DNA from: an uncultured Alteromonadaceae bacterium
GTDB taxonomy: Bacteria > Pseudomonadota > Gammaproteobacteria > Enterobacterales > Alteromonadaceae
Reading direction: 5' to 3'
DNA length: 64,000 nucleotides
Assembly (NCBI GenBank): GCA_947494925.1
Contig: CANLWS010000003.1
Coordinates: 417,959-481,958 of the forward strand
A program made the position numbers and the translations under genes. Positions 27,793 through 36,713 of the stretch are shown here, in pieces; positions within the stretch are counted from its first letter, which is position 1, and each line of letters opens with the position of its first letter. Below the pieces are notes generated by a model. The model was not told where the DNA came from and did not search any database. It saw nothing but the letters and a program-made list of their open reading frames with translations.

Positions 27793-28197
27793 TTGGTACT
27801 AATTTATATGCAGGCACGATACTATGATCCAGTGATTGGGCGGTTTTATTCGAATGATCCGGTTGGGTTTACAGGAGACATTACAATATTCAATCGTTAC
27901 TCGTACGTAGGAAACAATCCATATAGTTTTATTGATCCGACTGGAACTGCTAGGTACAAGGTGAACTTGGGAATAAAAATCGTTGGCACGACAGGTGCTG
28001 CCTTAAACATAGGCTTTACTTTTGATGATGAAACTTTTGAATTCTCCCTCTCTGGAGGCGGATCTTTGAGAGTTGGGGTTGAAGTTGGAACTGACATTAG
28101 TTTTAGCGCAGAAACAAGTTCAACTAAAGGAAGAACAGCGTCATTAAAAGGAACTCCGGATGCAAGTATCGGAGGTGGCGATTCAATGACCTCGTGA
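27793..28197 (+). pseudogene. Orphan RHS C-terminal fragment
   Basis: The first 45 codons carry the RHS repeat-associated core signature: MQARYYDPVIGRFYSNDPVG, NRYSYVGNNPYSFIDPTG. This normally precedes a variable C-terminal toxin or tip domain. About 85 residues follow with a beta-rich, Ser/Gly-rich composition (GFTFDDETFEFSLSGGGSLR), not recognisable as a nuclease or other known toxin. The long RHS barrel upstream is absent, so this is a displaced 3' end rather than a working gene. It sits 98 bases after the reverse transcriptase remnant. No immunity gene is evident next to it on the same strand. Confidence 0.75.
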
Positions 28198-28299
28198 TTA
28201 AAGTAATAACCTCTAACGAAGTCTCTAGCTAAATTGTAGCGTTACACAAATTGAAATGAAGGTTTATGCGGTAATTTTGAGGGGCTGAATGAAGGTAAG

Positions 28300-28326
28300 C
28301 AACAGGGGGCTGTGCGCCCTCTGTTG
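28300..28326 (-). terminator. Hairpin downstream of the 48-residue peptide gene
   Basis: An 11-bp nearly perfect inverted repeat (CAACAG-GGGC with GCCC-CTGTTG and a 3-5 base loop) starts 20 bases past the stop codon of the small gene on the minus strand. There is no strong T run, so termination efficiency is uncertain. Confidence 0.5.
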
Positions 28327-28345
28327 TTAGTGGAGATATTAAGGA

Positions 28346-28492
28346 TTAGCCCCCCATGCCAAGGCAAGCCATAGCATCTCCGTTCATGCACTTGATGCGT
28401 TTCTTTTTAACTTCGTCGGCACTGGCTGAAAATGATGTCATTGCGGATAAAGTAAGGGCGATAATAGCAACTTTTTTAATTGTATTTTTCAT
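28346..28492 (-). CDS. Small exported cysteine-containing peptide, 48 residues
   Basis: The reading frame starts at ATG 28492 behind an excellent AAAGGAAA ribosome-binding site and ends at TAA 28346. Residues 1-25 are a textbook signal peptide (positively charged MKNTIKK, hydrophobic core, SASA before the cut). The mature peptide would be about 23 residues: an acidic-basic start (DEVKKKRIK), then two cysteines eight apart (CMNGDAMAC) and a Gly/Met tail. I do not recognise the family. Own operator-like repeat upstream and hairpin downstream suggest an independent transcription unit. It may be a secreted or periplasmic peptide in a region of mobile remnants. It is too short for most gene callers. 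Confidence 0.7.
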   Translation of the reverse strand: MKNTIKKVAIIALTLSAMTSFSASADEVKKKRIKCMNGDAMACLGMGG

Positions 28493-28563
28493 TAAAATTT
28501 CCTTTAAATAATGAATATGTAACAAGTGCGTTACCCATGCAAATTATCATAGTGGTATTGATA

Positions 28564-28579
28564 TGCCAATGAAATGGCA
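28564..28579. promoter_or_regulatory. Inverted repeat TGCCA-N6-TGGCA in the small-peptide promoter
   Basis: A perfect 5+5 inverted repeat lies 72 bases upstream of the small peptide gene. On the minus strand its right half forms TTGGCA, a possible -35, with GATAAT 15 bases further on as a possible -10. A regulator binding here would block the promoter. The binding protein is unknown. Confidence 0.4.
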
Positions 28580-28969
28580 CACTAAATGTTTTTATATGGC
28601 AGCATCTTGACTTTTTAAGAGGACTTACATTTGCCTCACCTGTGAACCAACTCATAAAGCTATATCAAAAAGTATTTTGATTAGTTCTAAGAAAATTCAA
28701 AAATTTCCAAAGCTCCTTGTACATCCGACCATTAAAATCCTTGGGCACCCACCAAAACAGCAGCGCATTCGTGGGGCTTCGTTTTAATTGGCTACCGTTA
28801 CAAACTAAGCTTGCCATTGTTTTTACGTCCCTTCGAATCAAAGTGGTCAAAGTCATTGATTCTGAAAGACCCACTATGTTCATTTATTGATAACGCTAGA
28901 GATCAATAACGGTGTGAGTCAGGTAATGTAGAGTTTTAGGCGAGATTACGTGTTGTGAATTAATAAAAC

Positions 28970-29662
28970 CTATTGTCTTACTGAAACAACAACATTACCG
29001 CCGTCAACAACCTGCCATTGAATATTCATATCGTGCAATGTCATGCCGTATAAACGCACGCCAGATTGAGCTTTTTGATAGGCTGGCCTTGGATCCTGAG
29101 ATAACACTTCGGTGATTAGTATTTTTTGAGCTTCCCCCTCGCTGATATTTTCCAGCTGGCGCTGTGCGTCTGGAGAAAACGAAACCGGCATACTGGCGCT
29201 GGGAGGGGCTCCCGCATACCCACTCTGTGCGTCGGTTATCGAGTCCGAATAACTCAGGTAAGGCTTGATATCGATAATAGGGGTGTTATCCACCAAATCG
29301 ATTCCACATACTGTTAATTTGCTACTGGCATGATCGACATCCAAAAGTTTTACCGCGGACAATCCGAGCCCATTTGGCCTGAATGTGCTTCGACTAGCAA
29401 ATACGCCAATCTTTTCATTTCCACCTAAACGGGGAGGACGGACAAGAGGGCGCCATCCTTTCTCAACGGTTTGATGGAACGAAAATATCAGCCACAAGTG
29501 ACTGAACTGTTCGATTCCTCTGAGACAATTAGGGTCATCAAAACCGTCGCTGAGTTGGATATGTGCAATTGCACTTTCAACCAACCCAGGTTGTCTTGGC
29601 ACGCCAAACTTTTCTTTGTATGGTGATCGGATATACCCAATAGGGGTTATTTGCAGCGACAT
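28970..29662 (-). CDS. trmO: tRNA (N6-threonylcarbamoyladenosine(37)-N6)-methyltransferase TrmO
   Basis: The protein has 230 residues from ATG 29662 behind GGAAG; a GTG nine codons earlier is less likely. The TsaA/YaeB fold signature is at the N-terminus (PIGYIRSPYKEKFGVPRQPGL), followed by FSHLWLIFSFHQ, ASRSTFRPNGLGLSAVKLL and VDNTPIIDIKPYLSYSDS. TrmO uses S-adenosylmethionine to methylate t6A37 in threonine tRNAs. Length matches E. coli TrmO (235). It stands alone on its strand, upstream of the accessory region. Confidence 0.93.
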   Translation of the reverse strand: MSLQITPIGYIRSPYKEKFGVPRQPGLVESAIAHIQLSDGFDDPNCLRGIEQFSHLWLIFSFHQTVEKGWRPLVRPPRLGGNEKIGVFASRSTFRPNGLGLSAVKLLDVDHASSKLTVCGIDLVDNTPIIDIKPYLSYSDSITDAQSGYAGAPPSASMPVSFSPDAQRQLENISEGEAQKILITEVLSQDPRPAYQKAQSGVRLYGMTLHDMNIQWQVVDGGNVVVSVRQ

Positions 29663-29711
29663 TGATGGCTTCCGGGTAAAAATTAACACTTAGCAACATT
29701 TTCACTTTGTT

Positions 29712-29850
29712 TTGACACAATTACAAAACATCTTGTTGTTAGGCTAAGCCCAACTTATGAATTAACCGCGTTAAGGGTGTGGTCAGTAAATAAGTTGTTT
29801 CCCAACCAAAACTAAACTTTGGCTTATGCGTCTGCATAAGCCTTTTTTTT
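29712..29850 (+). ncRNA. Candidate small RNA or leader ending in a perfect terminator
   Basis: No rightward gene precedes the strong terminator at 29821-29850, so something short must be transcribed into it. A TTGACA at 29712-29717 is a candidate -35, though no good -10 was found. The transcript would be roughly 80-110 bases and includes an internal AACTTAT/ATAAGTT inverted repeat. It could be an independent small RNA or an attenuated leader of the ABC operon that begins at 29968. No known RNA family was recognised. Confidence 0.35.
29821..29850 (+). terminator. Strong rho-independent terminator without an upstream gene
   Basis: A 9-bp perfect stem (GGCTTATGC/GCATAAGCC) with a 4-base loop is followed directly by eight T. 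Orientation is rightward, opposite to trmO. Confidence 0.88.
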
Positions 29851-29967
29851 GGTATGCTATATCGTCCAGTAAGCACATAAAATTTCAAAAAAAGTGCTTG
29901 AAATCATGTTGCTCAACACTATATCTAGTACAAAAATTTATAACCTGTTGATCGCTATAGGATTAGT

Positions 29968-30891
29968 ATGATCTGTGTAAAAAATTTAAGTAAGTATTTT
30001 GGCGACTTTGCCGCCGTAAAAGAGCTTACTTTTGATATCAAACCCGGTGAAGTTGTGGGTTTCCTCGGACCCAATGGCGCTGGGAAGTCAACCACAATGA
30101 AAATGTTAACCGGATTCTTGACGCCGTCTGGCGGTGAAATCCGGATTGCAGATATGGCGATGGACCAGTCTGCACAAATGATCCAACAAAAAATTGGTTA
30201 TTTACCTGAAGGTGCGCCGGCCTATGGCGAGATGACACCGCTGCAATTTTTAAACTTTATTGCCCAGGTGCGTGGACTTAAATCAGGTGAAAAAAAGCGC
30301 CGCATAAACGAAGTAGTCGAACAAGTCGAATTGCATGAGGTGCTGGACAAGCCAATTGATAATTTATCCAAAGGTTTTAAGCGTCGTGTTGGTTTGGCAC
30401 AAGCTATATTGCACGATCCGGAAATACTCATTCTTGATGAGCCCACCGATGGTCTCGATCCCAATCAGAAACACCAGGTCAGGACATTGATTCAGAATCT
30501 GGCTAAAGACAAGATCGTCATAATCTCTACTCATATTCTTGAAGAAGTATCAGCTGTATGTAATCGGGTCATGATTATTGCTGAGGGCAAGCTGTTATTT
30601 GACAATACTCCAGAAACCTTGCTAAGCAAATCGCGCTACTACAAGGCTGTAACCTTGCACTTGAGTTATTCAACGGATATTTCCGGACTGGCAGAGCTAC
30701 CTGGTGTGAGAGATATGGAAGTGGAGCAAAAATCCGGTAGGGTAACGTTGTTTCCCGAGGCTGACACAGACATATTGCATTTGGTGACTGAACATATCCA
30801 GCAGCGGAAATTACCGGTTGATACTTTGTTTGTGGAAAATGGCCGCCTTGACCAGGTGTTCCGCGATATTACCCATGGAAGTAAAGAGTAA
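29968..30891 (+). CDS. ABC transporter ATP-binding protein, GldA-like
   Basis: The protein has 307 residues. Walker A is FLGPNGAGKSTT, the signature motif is LSKGFKRRVGLAQA, and Walker B is ILILDEPTDGLDPNQ with the H-loop in IISTHILEEV. A C-terminal extension of about 85 residues is of the type seen in export or multidrug ATPases (DUF4162-like). It drives an ABC system with the next gene, which starts at 30894. The GldA/GldF/GldG naming comes from Flavobacterium gliding genes, but in gammaproteobacteria such clusters are not tied to gliding and the cargo is unknown. Confidence 0.9.
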   Translation: MICVKNLSKYFGDFAAVKELTFDIKPGEVVGFLGPNGAGKSTTMKMLTGFLTPSGGEIRIADMAMDQSAQMIQQKIGYLPEGAPAYGEMTPLQFLNFIAQVRGLKSGEKKRRINEVVEQVELHEVLDKPIDNLSKGFKRRVGLAQAILHDPEILILDEPTDGLDPNQKHQVRTLIQNLAKDKIVIISTHILEEVSAVCNRVMIIAEGKLLFDNTPETLLSKSRYYKAVTLHLSYSTDISGLAELPGVRDMEVEQKSGRVTLFPEADTDILHLVTEHIQQRKLPVDTLFVENGRLDQVFRDITHGSKE

Positions 30892-30893
30892 AA

Positions 30894-31625
30894 GTGATGA
30901 TTAACGTACTATTCAAACGTGAACTGGCAAGCTTTTTTGCGACGCCAGTGGCTTATGTATTTATTACCATATTCTTGATTTTATCAGGCGTATTTGCATT
31001 TTTTATTGGCGGTCTGTACGAACGTGGACAAGCTGATCTATTACCCTTTTTTAATTTCCATCCATGGTTGTACTTGTTCTTAGTACCAGCCATAGCTATG
31101 CGGACCTGGTCGGAAGAACGTAAAAACGGCAGCATCGAGCTGCTGATGACACTGCCGATTACGACCTTTCAAGCCATGATGGGTAAATTTCTGGCAGCAT
31201 GGGCAGTGTTAGGATTGTCTCTGCTACTGACGTTTCCGTTGTGGATAACAGTCAACTATCTGGGCAACCCTGATAATGGTGTGATAGTCGCCGCTTACAT
31301 TGGAAGCTGGTTAATGGCGGGTGCATTTCTGGCAATTGGTATATGTATGTCTGCCCTTACAAAGAATCAGGTAATCGCCTTTATACTTGCCATTGTGGTG
31401 AGCTTTCTTTTTGTTGTGAGCGGATCAGGCATAGTATTGGATGCATTCAAAGGCTGGGCACCTTCCTTTGTCATCGATACCATTGCATCCTTTAGCTTTC
31501 TCACTCACTACGAGTCGCTGGCAAAAGGTGTGATCGCGTTAAATGATGTGATGTATTTTCTCCTCCTGATGGCGCTATGGCTTTATGGCGGATTGTTAAT
31601 CATTGAACAGAAGAAGGCAGATTAA
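30894..31625 (+). CDS. ABC transporter permease, GldF-like
   Basis: The protein has 243 residues with six predicted membrane segments (starting FFATPVAYVFITIFLILSG, ending LLLMALWLYGGLLII). The sequence AMRTWSEERKNGSIELLMTL is the typical ABC-2 permease coupling loop. The start is GTGATG, with GTG 30894 or ATG 30897 both possible, immediately after the ATPase stop. It forms the transmembrane part of the exporter-like system with the ATPase and the GldG-like protein that follows. Confidence 0.9.
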   Translation: MMINVLFKRELASFFATPVAYVFITIFLILSGVFAFFIGGLYERGQADLLPFFNFHPWLYLFLVPAIAMRTWSEERKNGSIELLMTLPITTFQAMMGKFLAAWAVLGLSLLLTFPLWITVNYLGNPDNGVIVAAYIGSWLMAGAFLAIGICMSALTKNQVIAFILAIVVSFLFVVSGSGIVLDAFKGWAPSFVIDTIASFSFLTHYESLAKGVIALNDVMYFLLLMALWLYGGLLIIEQKKAD

Positions 31626-31626
31626 T

Positions 31627-33471
31627 ATGAGCAACAAACTATCTACACCTTTATTGATCATGCTGCTTGGCGGGTTATTTTTTGTATTGGTTCTTTTAAA
31701 CAACCTCGTATTGAGTAGTGTTCGATTGGACCTCACTGAGAACCAGGTTTATTCCCTTTCTTCGGGAAGCAAGGAGATTATTTCTGAAATAGATGAACCG
31801 ATTAATTTGTATTTTTTCTTCTCAGATAAAGCCTCAAAAAATATGACGAGTTTACGCAACTATGCGAACAGGGTCGAAAGCCTCTTGAAAGAATACAGCA
31901 AAGTAGCCAATGGCAAATTGAATCTACAGGTAATTGATCCCGAAGCATTTTCAGAAGCAGAAGATCAAGCGAATCAGTTTGGTTTAACGGCAGCGACTCT
32001 AGGTGCCGCAGGTGATGCCATATATCTGGGTCTGGCTGCAACCAATGCGTTTGATGAACAACAAATTATTGCGTTTTTTGATCCTCAGAAGGAGAGTTTT
32101 CTTGAGTACGAAGTCAGTAAACTAATTCATCAACTGTCTGACCCGGAGCCAGTAGTGGTATCTCTTTTGACAGACCTGCCTGTATCCGGTGGACAAAACC
32201 CCATGACTGGCAGATTTGATCCAGCCTGGACATTTAGCTCTCAGCTTGAACAATTGTATCAGGTTGAAAAGATTGATAGTTCGGCTAGTGCATTGCCAGA
32301 AGAAACAGATGTACTTGTCATTGTACATCCCAAAAATCTGAATGACGCTTTATTGTTTTCCATCGACCAATTTGCGATGAAAGGTGGAAAGATCCTGGCA
32401 TTTGTAGACCCACACAACGAATCTGACCAAATGGCGATGATGGCGGGTGGCGGAGCCAATAGTTCAGATCTTGGGCCATTATTGTCGGCCTGGGGAGTAG
32501 AATTTAATGCAAATCAAGTGCTCTTGGACGCACAAGCAGGGCTTGATATCAGAACGCAAGCTGGCGGAGTAGCCAGACACTTTGGCTTCATTGGTTTGGG
32601 GACTAAACAGCTGGATCGGGAAGATATCACTACTGCTAATCTGGAGATTATCAATGGAGCTTCTTTCGGTACAATAGCGCTTAAAGCAGACAGCAACGTG
32701 AAATGGCAACCATTACTAATGTCGACTGAAAACGCCGACCTTGTTGAAGCAACTGCGTATTCAGCCGTTCGTGATCCAGAGGCATTCGCTGGCATGTATG
32801 AAAGTGAAAAACAGCAGTACGTTCTGGCTGCACGATTATCAGGAGCGGCAGTGTCTGCTTATGAAAAGGCGCCGGAAGGAATGGATAATTCTGACTTTTC
32901 CACTTCGACGTCAAACTTAAACCTGGTGTTGGTTGCTGATACTGATTTACTAACTGACAGGTTCTGGGTGCAACAGGCGAATTTCTTTGGTCAAACAATC
33001 GTCACTCCTTTCGCCAATAATGGTGATTTTTTAACCAACGCAGTAGAGAACCTTGGTGGCAGTGATGCATTAATCAGTGTCAGAAGTCGAGGAACCTTTG
33101 CAAGACCATTCACCAGAGTGGAAGAACTTACCGTCAAAGCTGAAGAAAAATTCCGGGAACAAGAACAATTACTTCAGTTACAACTTGATGAAACGGAAGC
33201 TCAACTTGCTCAATTGCAGAACCAGCAAGTGGAAGGTGGTGCCTTGGTGTTGTCTCCCGAGCAGCAAAACGCAGTGGATGATTTCATGCAAAAGAAAATT
33301 GAAATTCGTAAAGCCTTGCGGGACGTCAGACACCAATTGGATAAAGATATAGAACAACTGGGTAATTGGCTTAAATTTATTAATATTGCCATTGCACCTC
33401 TGGCTCTGATGTTATTGCTGATGTTGCTCTCCAGATTATTCAGAATGCGCTCTAAAGGAGTCACTGTCTGA
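31627..33471 (+). CDS. GldG-like ABC auxiliary protein
   Basis: The protein has 614 residues from ATG 31627, one base after the permease stop, behind AAGGCAG. One N-terminal membrane segment is followed by the motif VRLDLTENQVYSLSSGSKEI. A large periplasmic ABC-auxiliary domain (PF09822-type) runs to about residue 490, then a coiled coil (EEKFREQEQLLQLQLDE) and a C-terminal membrane segment. It probably works with the ATPase and permease as one complex. Its function in this clade is not known. Confidence 0.88.
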   Translation: MSNKLSTPLLIMLLGGLFFVLVLLNNLVLSSVRLDLTENQVYSLSSGSKEIISEIDEPINLYFFFSDKASKNMTSLRNYANRVESLLKEYSKVANGKLNLQVIDPEAFSEAEDQANQFGLTAATLGAAGDAIYLGLAATNAFDEQQIIAFFDPQKESFLEYEVSKLIHQLSDPEPVVVSLLTDLPVSGGQNPMTGRFDPAWTFSSQLEQLYQVEKIDSSASALPEETDVLVIVHPKNLNDALLFSIDQFAMKGGKILAFVDPHNESDQMAMMAGGGANSSDLGPLLSAWGVEFNANQVLLDAQAGLDIRTQAGGVARHFGFIGLGTKQLDREDITTANLEIINGASFGTIALKADSNVKWQPLLMSTENADLVEATAYSAVRDPEAFAGMYESEKQQYVLAARLSGAAVSAYEKAPEGMDNSDFSTSTSNLNLVLVADTDLLTDRFWVQQANFFGQTIVTPFANNGDFLTNAVENLGGSDALISVRSRGTFARPFTRVEELTVKAEEKFREQEQLLQLQLDETEAQLAQLQNQQVEGGALVLSPEQQNAVDDFMQKKIEIRKALRDVRHQLDKDIEQLGNWLKFINIAIAPLALMLLLMLLSRLFRMRSKGVTV

Positions 33472-34502
33472 TGAATAAACAAATTTTACCAATAGCCATA
33501 ATAGCGATTTTGGCGTCAGCAGCGGCATATATGCTTTTAAAGGAAAAGCCTGTTGTGGATGAAATGCCGAAAGTACTATTCGAAGATTTCAGCGACAATG
33601 CTGACAAATTGCTTTCCATTAAAATTTCGTCCGGCGACGGGATACAATTAAAAGCAACGAAAGGAATGGCTACCTGGTCAGCTCACCTCGACAAGCTGAA
33701 CACACCTTATCCGGTCGATCAGGAAAAATTAAAAAAACTGGTTGAAGCATTGGCAAAATCAAAAGTACGGGAACGGAAAACATCTAAAGAAGCATTTTTT
33801 GAGCGACTGGGATTACAGTCTCTTGATGCTACTGATAGCCAGGCGACGTTGCTAGAATTGTCCGATGGCAAAAAGATATGGGAACTGTTAATCGGGAACA
33901 AAGCCTCCTCTGGTGCCGGGCATTTCGTTAGACTCCCTGACCAATCTCAGGCATGGTTACTGGATACCATTTTCCCGTTACCTTCTGATGAAAATAGCTG
34001 GTTAAAAGAGACCGTATTCGATATTGAGCAGCAACAGATATCTTCGATTAAGCGTGTTGACGAAAAAAGTTGGATGATCAGCGCAACTTTCGGCGATGAG
34101 CTGACGTATAAGTTGGAGAATATCCCCGAAGGTCGTCAGCTAAAATATGATGGTGTAGTGGAGGGAATGATCACTAACCTGGTATCCCTTAATTTTGATG
34201 ACTTGATGTCAAAAGAATCCTTTGACCTTAGTGCGGGGCAGAAGCTGATTGAACTGGAAGTTACACTATCGGATGGGGAAGTGTATTTAATTGATTTGTT
34301 TGCGATAGGGGAAGATTTCTATCTATCAGCCTCAACAAATGATATTGAAAACAAAAAATATTGGTCTGAGGTTTTGTACAAGGTTTCTAATTTTACTGCG
34401 GGGCAGATGAACAAGACCAAGGATGACTTTTTGGATGAAGTCGAAAATGGGAAGGATATTGCACCTGCTCAGATGGATGAAGGCGAAGCGCCAGGGGAGT
34501 AG
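33471..34502 (+). CDS. DUF4340 domain protein
   Basis: The protein has 343 residues with one N-terminal membrane anchor (ILPIAIIAILASAAAYMLL) and a periplasmic domain. That domain carries WSAHLDKLNTPYPVDQEKLK and KIWELLIGNKASSGAGHFVR, followed by SWLKETVFDIEQQQISSI, the usual DUF4340 layout. Its ATG shares one base with the GldG-like stop (TGATG). DUF4340 genes regularly end this ABC operon type. The C-terminus is acidic (MDEGEAPGE). Confidence 0.87.
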   Translation: MNKQILPIAIIAILASAAAYMLLKEKPVVDEMPKVLFEDFSDNADKLLSIKISSGDGIQLKATKGMATWSAHLDKLNTPYPVDQEKLKKLVEALAKSKVRERKTSKEAFFERLGLQSLDATDSQATLLELSDGKKIWELLIGNKASSGAGHFVRLPDQSQAWLLDTIFPLPSDENSWLKETVFDIEQQQISSIKRVDEKSWMISATFGDELTYKLENIPEGRQLKYDGVVEGMITNLVSLNFDDLMSKESFDLSAGQKLIELEVTLSDGEVYLIDLFAIGEDFYLSASTNDIENKKYWSEVLYKVSNFTAGQMNKTKDDFLDEVENGKDIAPAQMDEGEAPGE

Positions 34503-34786
34503 ACGGAAACGGAATTCTTCTTTATGAATTTGAGTGCAGGTTAAACATTTTGTAGGGGTTTTTGTAAAACAGATTTAAGCTGTGGCTCATTAGGTTATGG
34601 ATCAGATTATTTATCGAACAGAAGTAAGTTGCAGTATATGAAATTTCTATGTAATCCGGAATTTGTCTGCTATACATTGGTTTGATAAAAGTTGTTTAAA
34701 TCTTGCCGTTAATTTAGGGGATATTTCACATCATAAGAATGATGTGGCCCATTAATTTTGAAGCGAGATTGTCAGAGGAGAAGTAG

Positions 34787-36667
34787 GTGTTTAAGCATAG
34801 TGTTATCGCATTGTCTATTATGAGTGTTGTTGCCTGTGGAGGAGGCGGTGGTGGTGATGCACCGACGCCAACACCGACACCGACGCCAACGCCCACACCG
34901 ACGCCAACGCCAACGCCCACACCGACGCCAACACCGACGCCAACACCGACGCCGACGCCGACGCCAACGCCGACGCCGACGCCGACGCCAACGCCAACAC
35001 CAACACCGACGCCGACGCCGACGCCGACGCCAACCCCGACGCCAACGCCGACGCCGACGCCAACCCCGACGCCAACGCCGACACCGACACCGACGCCAAC
35101 ACCAACCCCGACACCGACGCCGACGCCAACCCCGACGCCGACGCCAACACCGACGCCAACACCAACCCCGACGCCGACACCGACGCCGACGCCAACGCCG
35201 ACGCCGACGCCGACGCCAACGCCGACGCCAACGCCGACGCCAACACCGACGCCAACACCAACACCGACGCCGACGCCAACACCGACGCCAACCCCAACAC
35301 CGACGCCAACACCGACGCCGACGCCAACGCCAACCCCGACACCGACGCCGACACCGACGCCAACACCAACACCGGCTCAAGAGTTTGTGGATAGCTTTTA
35401 TTCATCGCAATCAGGAGCGTCCTTCAGTTCATTTACCGTTTTCTCAAACGACCTGTATGTTTTTCAGCGTCTGAGTGCTGGTGATTTTTCTTTCAGCCGA
35501 TATGAGAACTTTCATGAAGCGGTAACGGATGCAACAGAATTGAACAATGTCCCGGGAGTGGGGGAGCGTTGGGTTGATGGAAGCTCACTGAGTGCTGGTT
35601 CGACCGTTTCGTCGCAGTTAACAACAACGTTTTCACTTTCTGCCGCAGACATGATTAGTCAGTTTAATGCTTATCAGGTTGCTTATGGATCCGATTCTGT
35701 TGTTGTAAATGGTATTCATTCCACCAGGCAACCCATATTGGATTTGCCAAGTCTTAATGGGTCCTGGCAGGACACAAATATTATTAGCCTCAATGTCAAT
35801 TCTGGGATGATGCTGAATGCCAGCGATCAGCAAGGTTGCACTATCTCCGGCACATTATCTAATTCAGTAGATGGTGTTTATGGGTTCCAGGTGGCCTACT
35901 CAGGATGTTCACAAGCCGGAAACTACGATGGTGTGTTAATGGCACAGGAGGTCAGCGGTGTCTCTTACATTTCCTGGCTGGCATTTGCAGACAATGGTAC
36001 TGCAGTTTTCGCTCATGCGGATGACATAATTCAACCTATTGAATCTCCAGAGTTAGCAGGCAATTTCTCGCCCAGCTTCCTGCTGAGCAACAGTGCAGCA
36101 GTATTCATTACACAAAGTGAAATACGTAGTTTTGAGTACGTCCTTGGAGGAGGTACGTCATTACCATTGGCTATGACTTACTCACTCGACGCTGCTGCCA
36201 GAAGGTTGACCAGCACCGGAGGAAATATTTTTAACAACTTGTCTGAAGTGGAGCTCGTGAGCGGCACATTTGATTACAATATTTCAATGACGGATGCACA
36301 ACTTGATATTAGCTACCTGCAAAGTGGAGCAGCTCAAAATCGCAGTCTATCCAATTTAACCCTGGTGAACCTAAATCAAACATTGGACTCCCTGGAAGGG
36401 CAATGGTCCGGTTTGATTTTCAATAGCTCCAATGAAATTTCTGGACAAGTTAATGGTTGTGATGTTTCAGGAACAGCCACAGAGTTAGAAAATAATGTAT
36501 TCAGTATTTCCATGAGCTTATCAAATTGTTCGAGTGCCGGCTCCTATTCCGGTACGGGTATTGGATTGGATGAAAGTGTATTCAGTCAAGGCTCAGATTC
36601 TTTTGTATTGCATGTAAATCGTTCAGACAACAATTTCTGGCTTCGAGGAATAGTGCCCAAGTCGTGA
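34787..36667 (+). CDS. Lipoprotein with a 171-residue Pro-Thr tract
   Basis: The protein has 626 residues from GTG 34787 behind GAGGAGAA. The lipobox is SVVACGGG (Cys17), then residues 26-196 are an unbroken alternation of Pro and Thr. The last 430 residues are beta-rich and hold two related cysteine-bearing units: [19 protein letters not shown] with [11 protein letters not shown], and [18 protein letters not shown] with [10 protein letters not shown]. The Pro-Thr stretch is likely an extended stalk holding the globular part away from the outer membrane. I do not recognise the domain family. It follows the ABC operon after 284 bases without a gene, so linkage is uncertain. Confidence 0.8.
   Translation: MFKHSVIALSIMSVVACGGGGGGDAPTPTPTPTPTPTPTPTPTPTPTPTPTPTPTPTPTPTPTPTPTPTPTPTPTPTPTPTPTPTPTPTPTPTPTPTPTPTPTPTPTPTPTPTPTPTPTPTPTPTPTPTPTPTPTPTPTPTPTPTPTPTPTPTPTPTPTPTPTPTPTPTPTPTPTPTPTPTPTPTPTPTPTPTPTPAQEFVDSFYSSQSGASFSSFTVFSNDLYVFQRLSAGDFSFSRYENFHEAVTDATELNNVPGVGERWVDGSSLSAGSTVSSQLTTTFSLSAADMISQFNAYQVAYGSDSVVVNGIHSTRQPILDLPSLNGSWQDTNIISLNVNSGMMLNASDQQGCTISGTLSNSVDGVYGFQVAYSGCSQAGNYDGVLMAQEVSGVSYISWLAFADNGTAVFAHADDIIQPIESPELAGNFSPSFLLSNSAAVFITQSEIRSFEYVLGGGTSLPLAMTYSLDAAARRLTSTGGNIFNNLSEVELVSGTFDYNISMTDAQLDISYLQSGAAQNRSLSNLTLVNLNQTLDSLEGQWSGLIFNSSNEISGQVNGCDVSGTATELENNVFSISMSLSNCSSAGSYSGTGIGLDESVFSQGSDSFVLHVNRSDNNFWLRGIVPKS
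34862..35374 (+). repeat. Hexanucleotide tandem repeat encoding (Pro-Thr)n
   Basis: 513 bases consist of CC(G/A/C)AC(G/A/C) units, about 85 copies. Only third codon positions vary, mainly CCGACG, CCAACG, CCAACA and CCGACA. Because the unit is 6 bases, slippage changes length without shifting the frame. Confidence 0.95.
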
Positions 36668-36713
36668 TGGGCAGCTCTGCGCCTGCCACTATGGTTGCAT
36701 GTGCAGAGCGATA

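Noticed and set aside
28665..28883. 72-residue minus-strand ORF between the small peptide and trmO
   Set aside because: No ribosome-binding site and no recognisable pattern; could be decayed coding sequence but cannot be supported.
34726..35474. Long ORFs rich in Arg/Trp/Cys or Ala/Ser/Val on both strands over the Pro-Thr repeat
   Set aside because: They are frame shadows of the CCGACG-type hexamer repeat; only the frame with the lipobox and ribosome-binding site makes sense.
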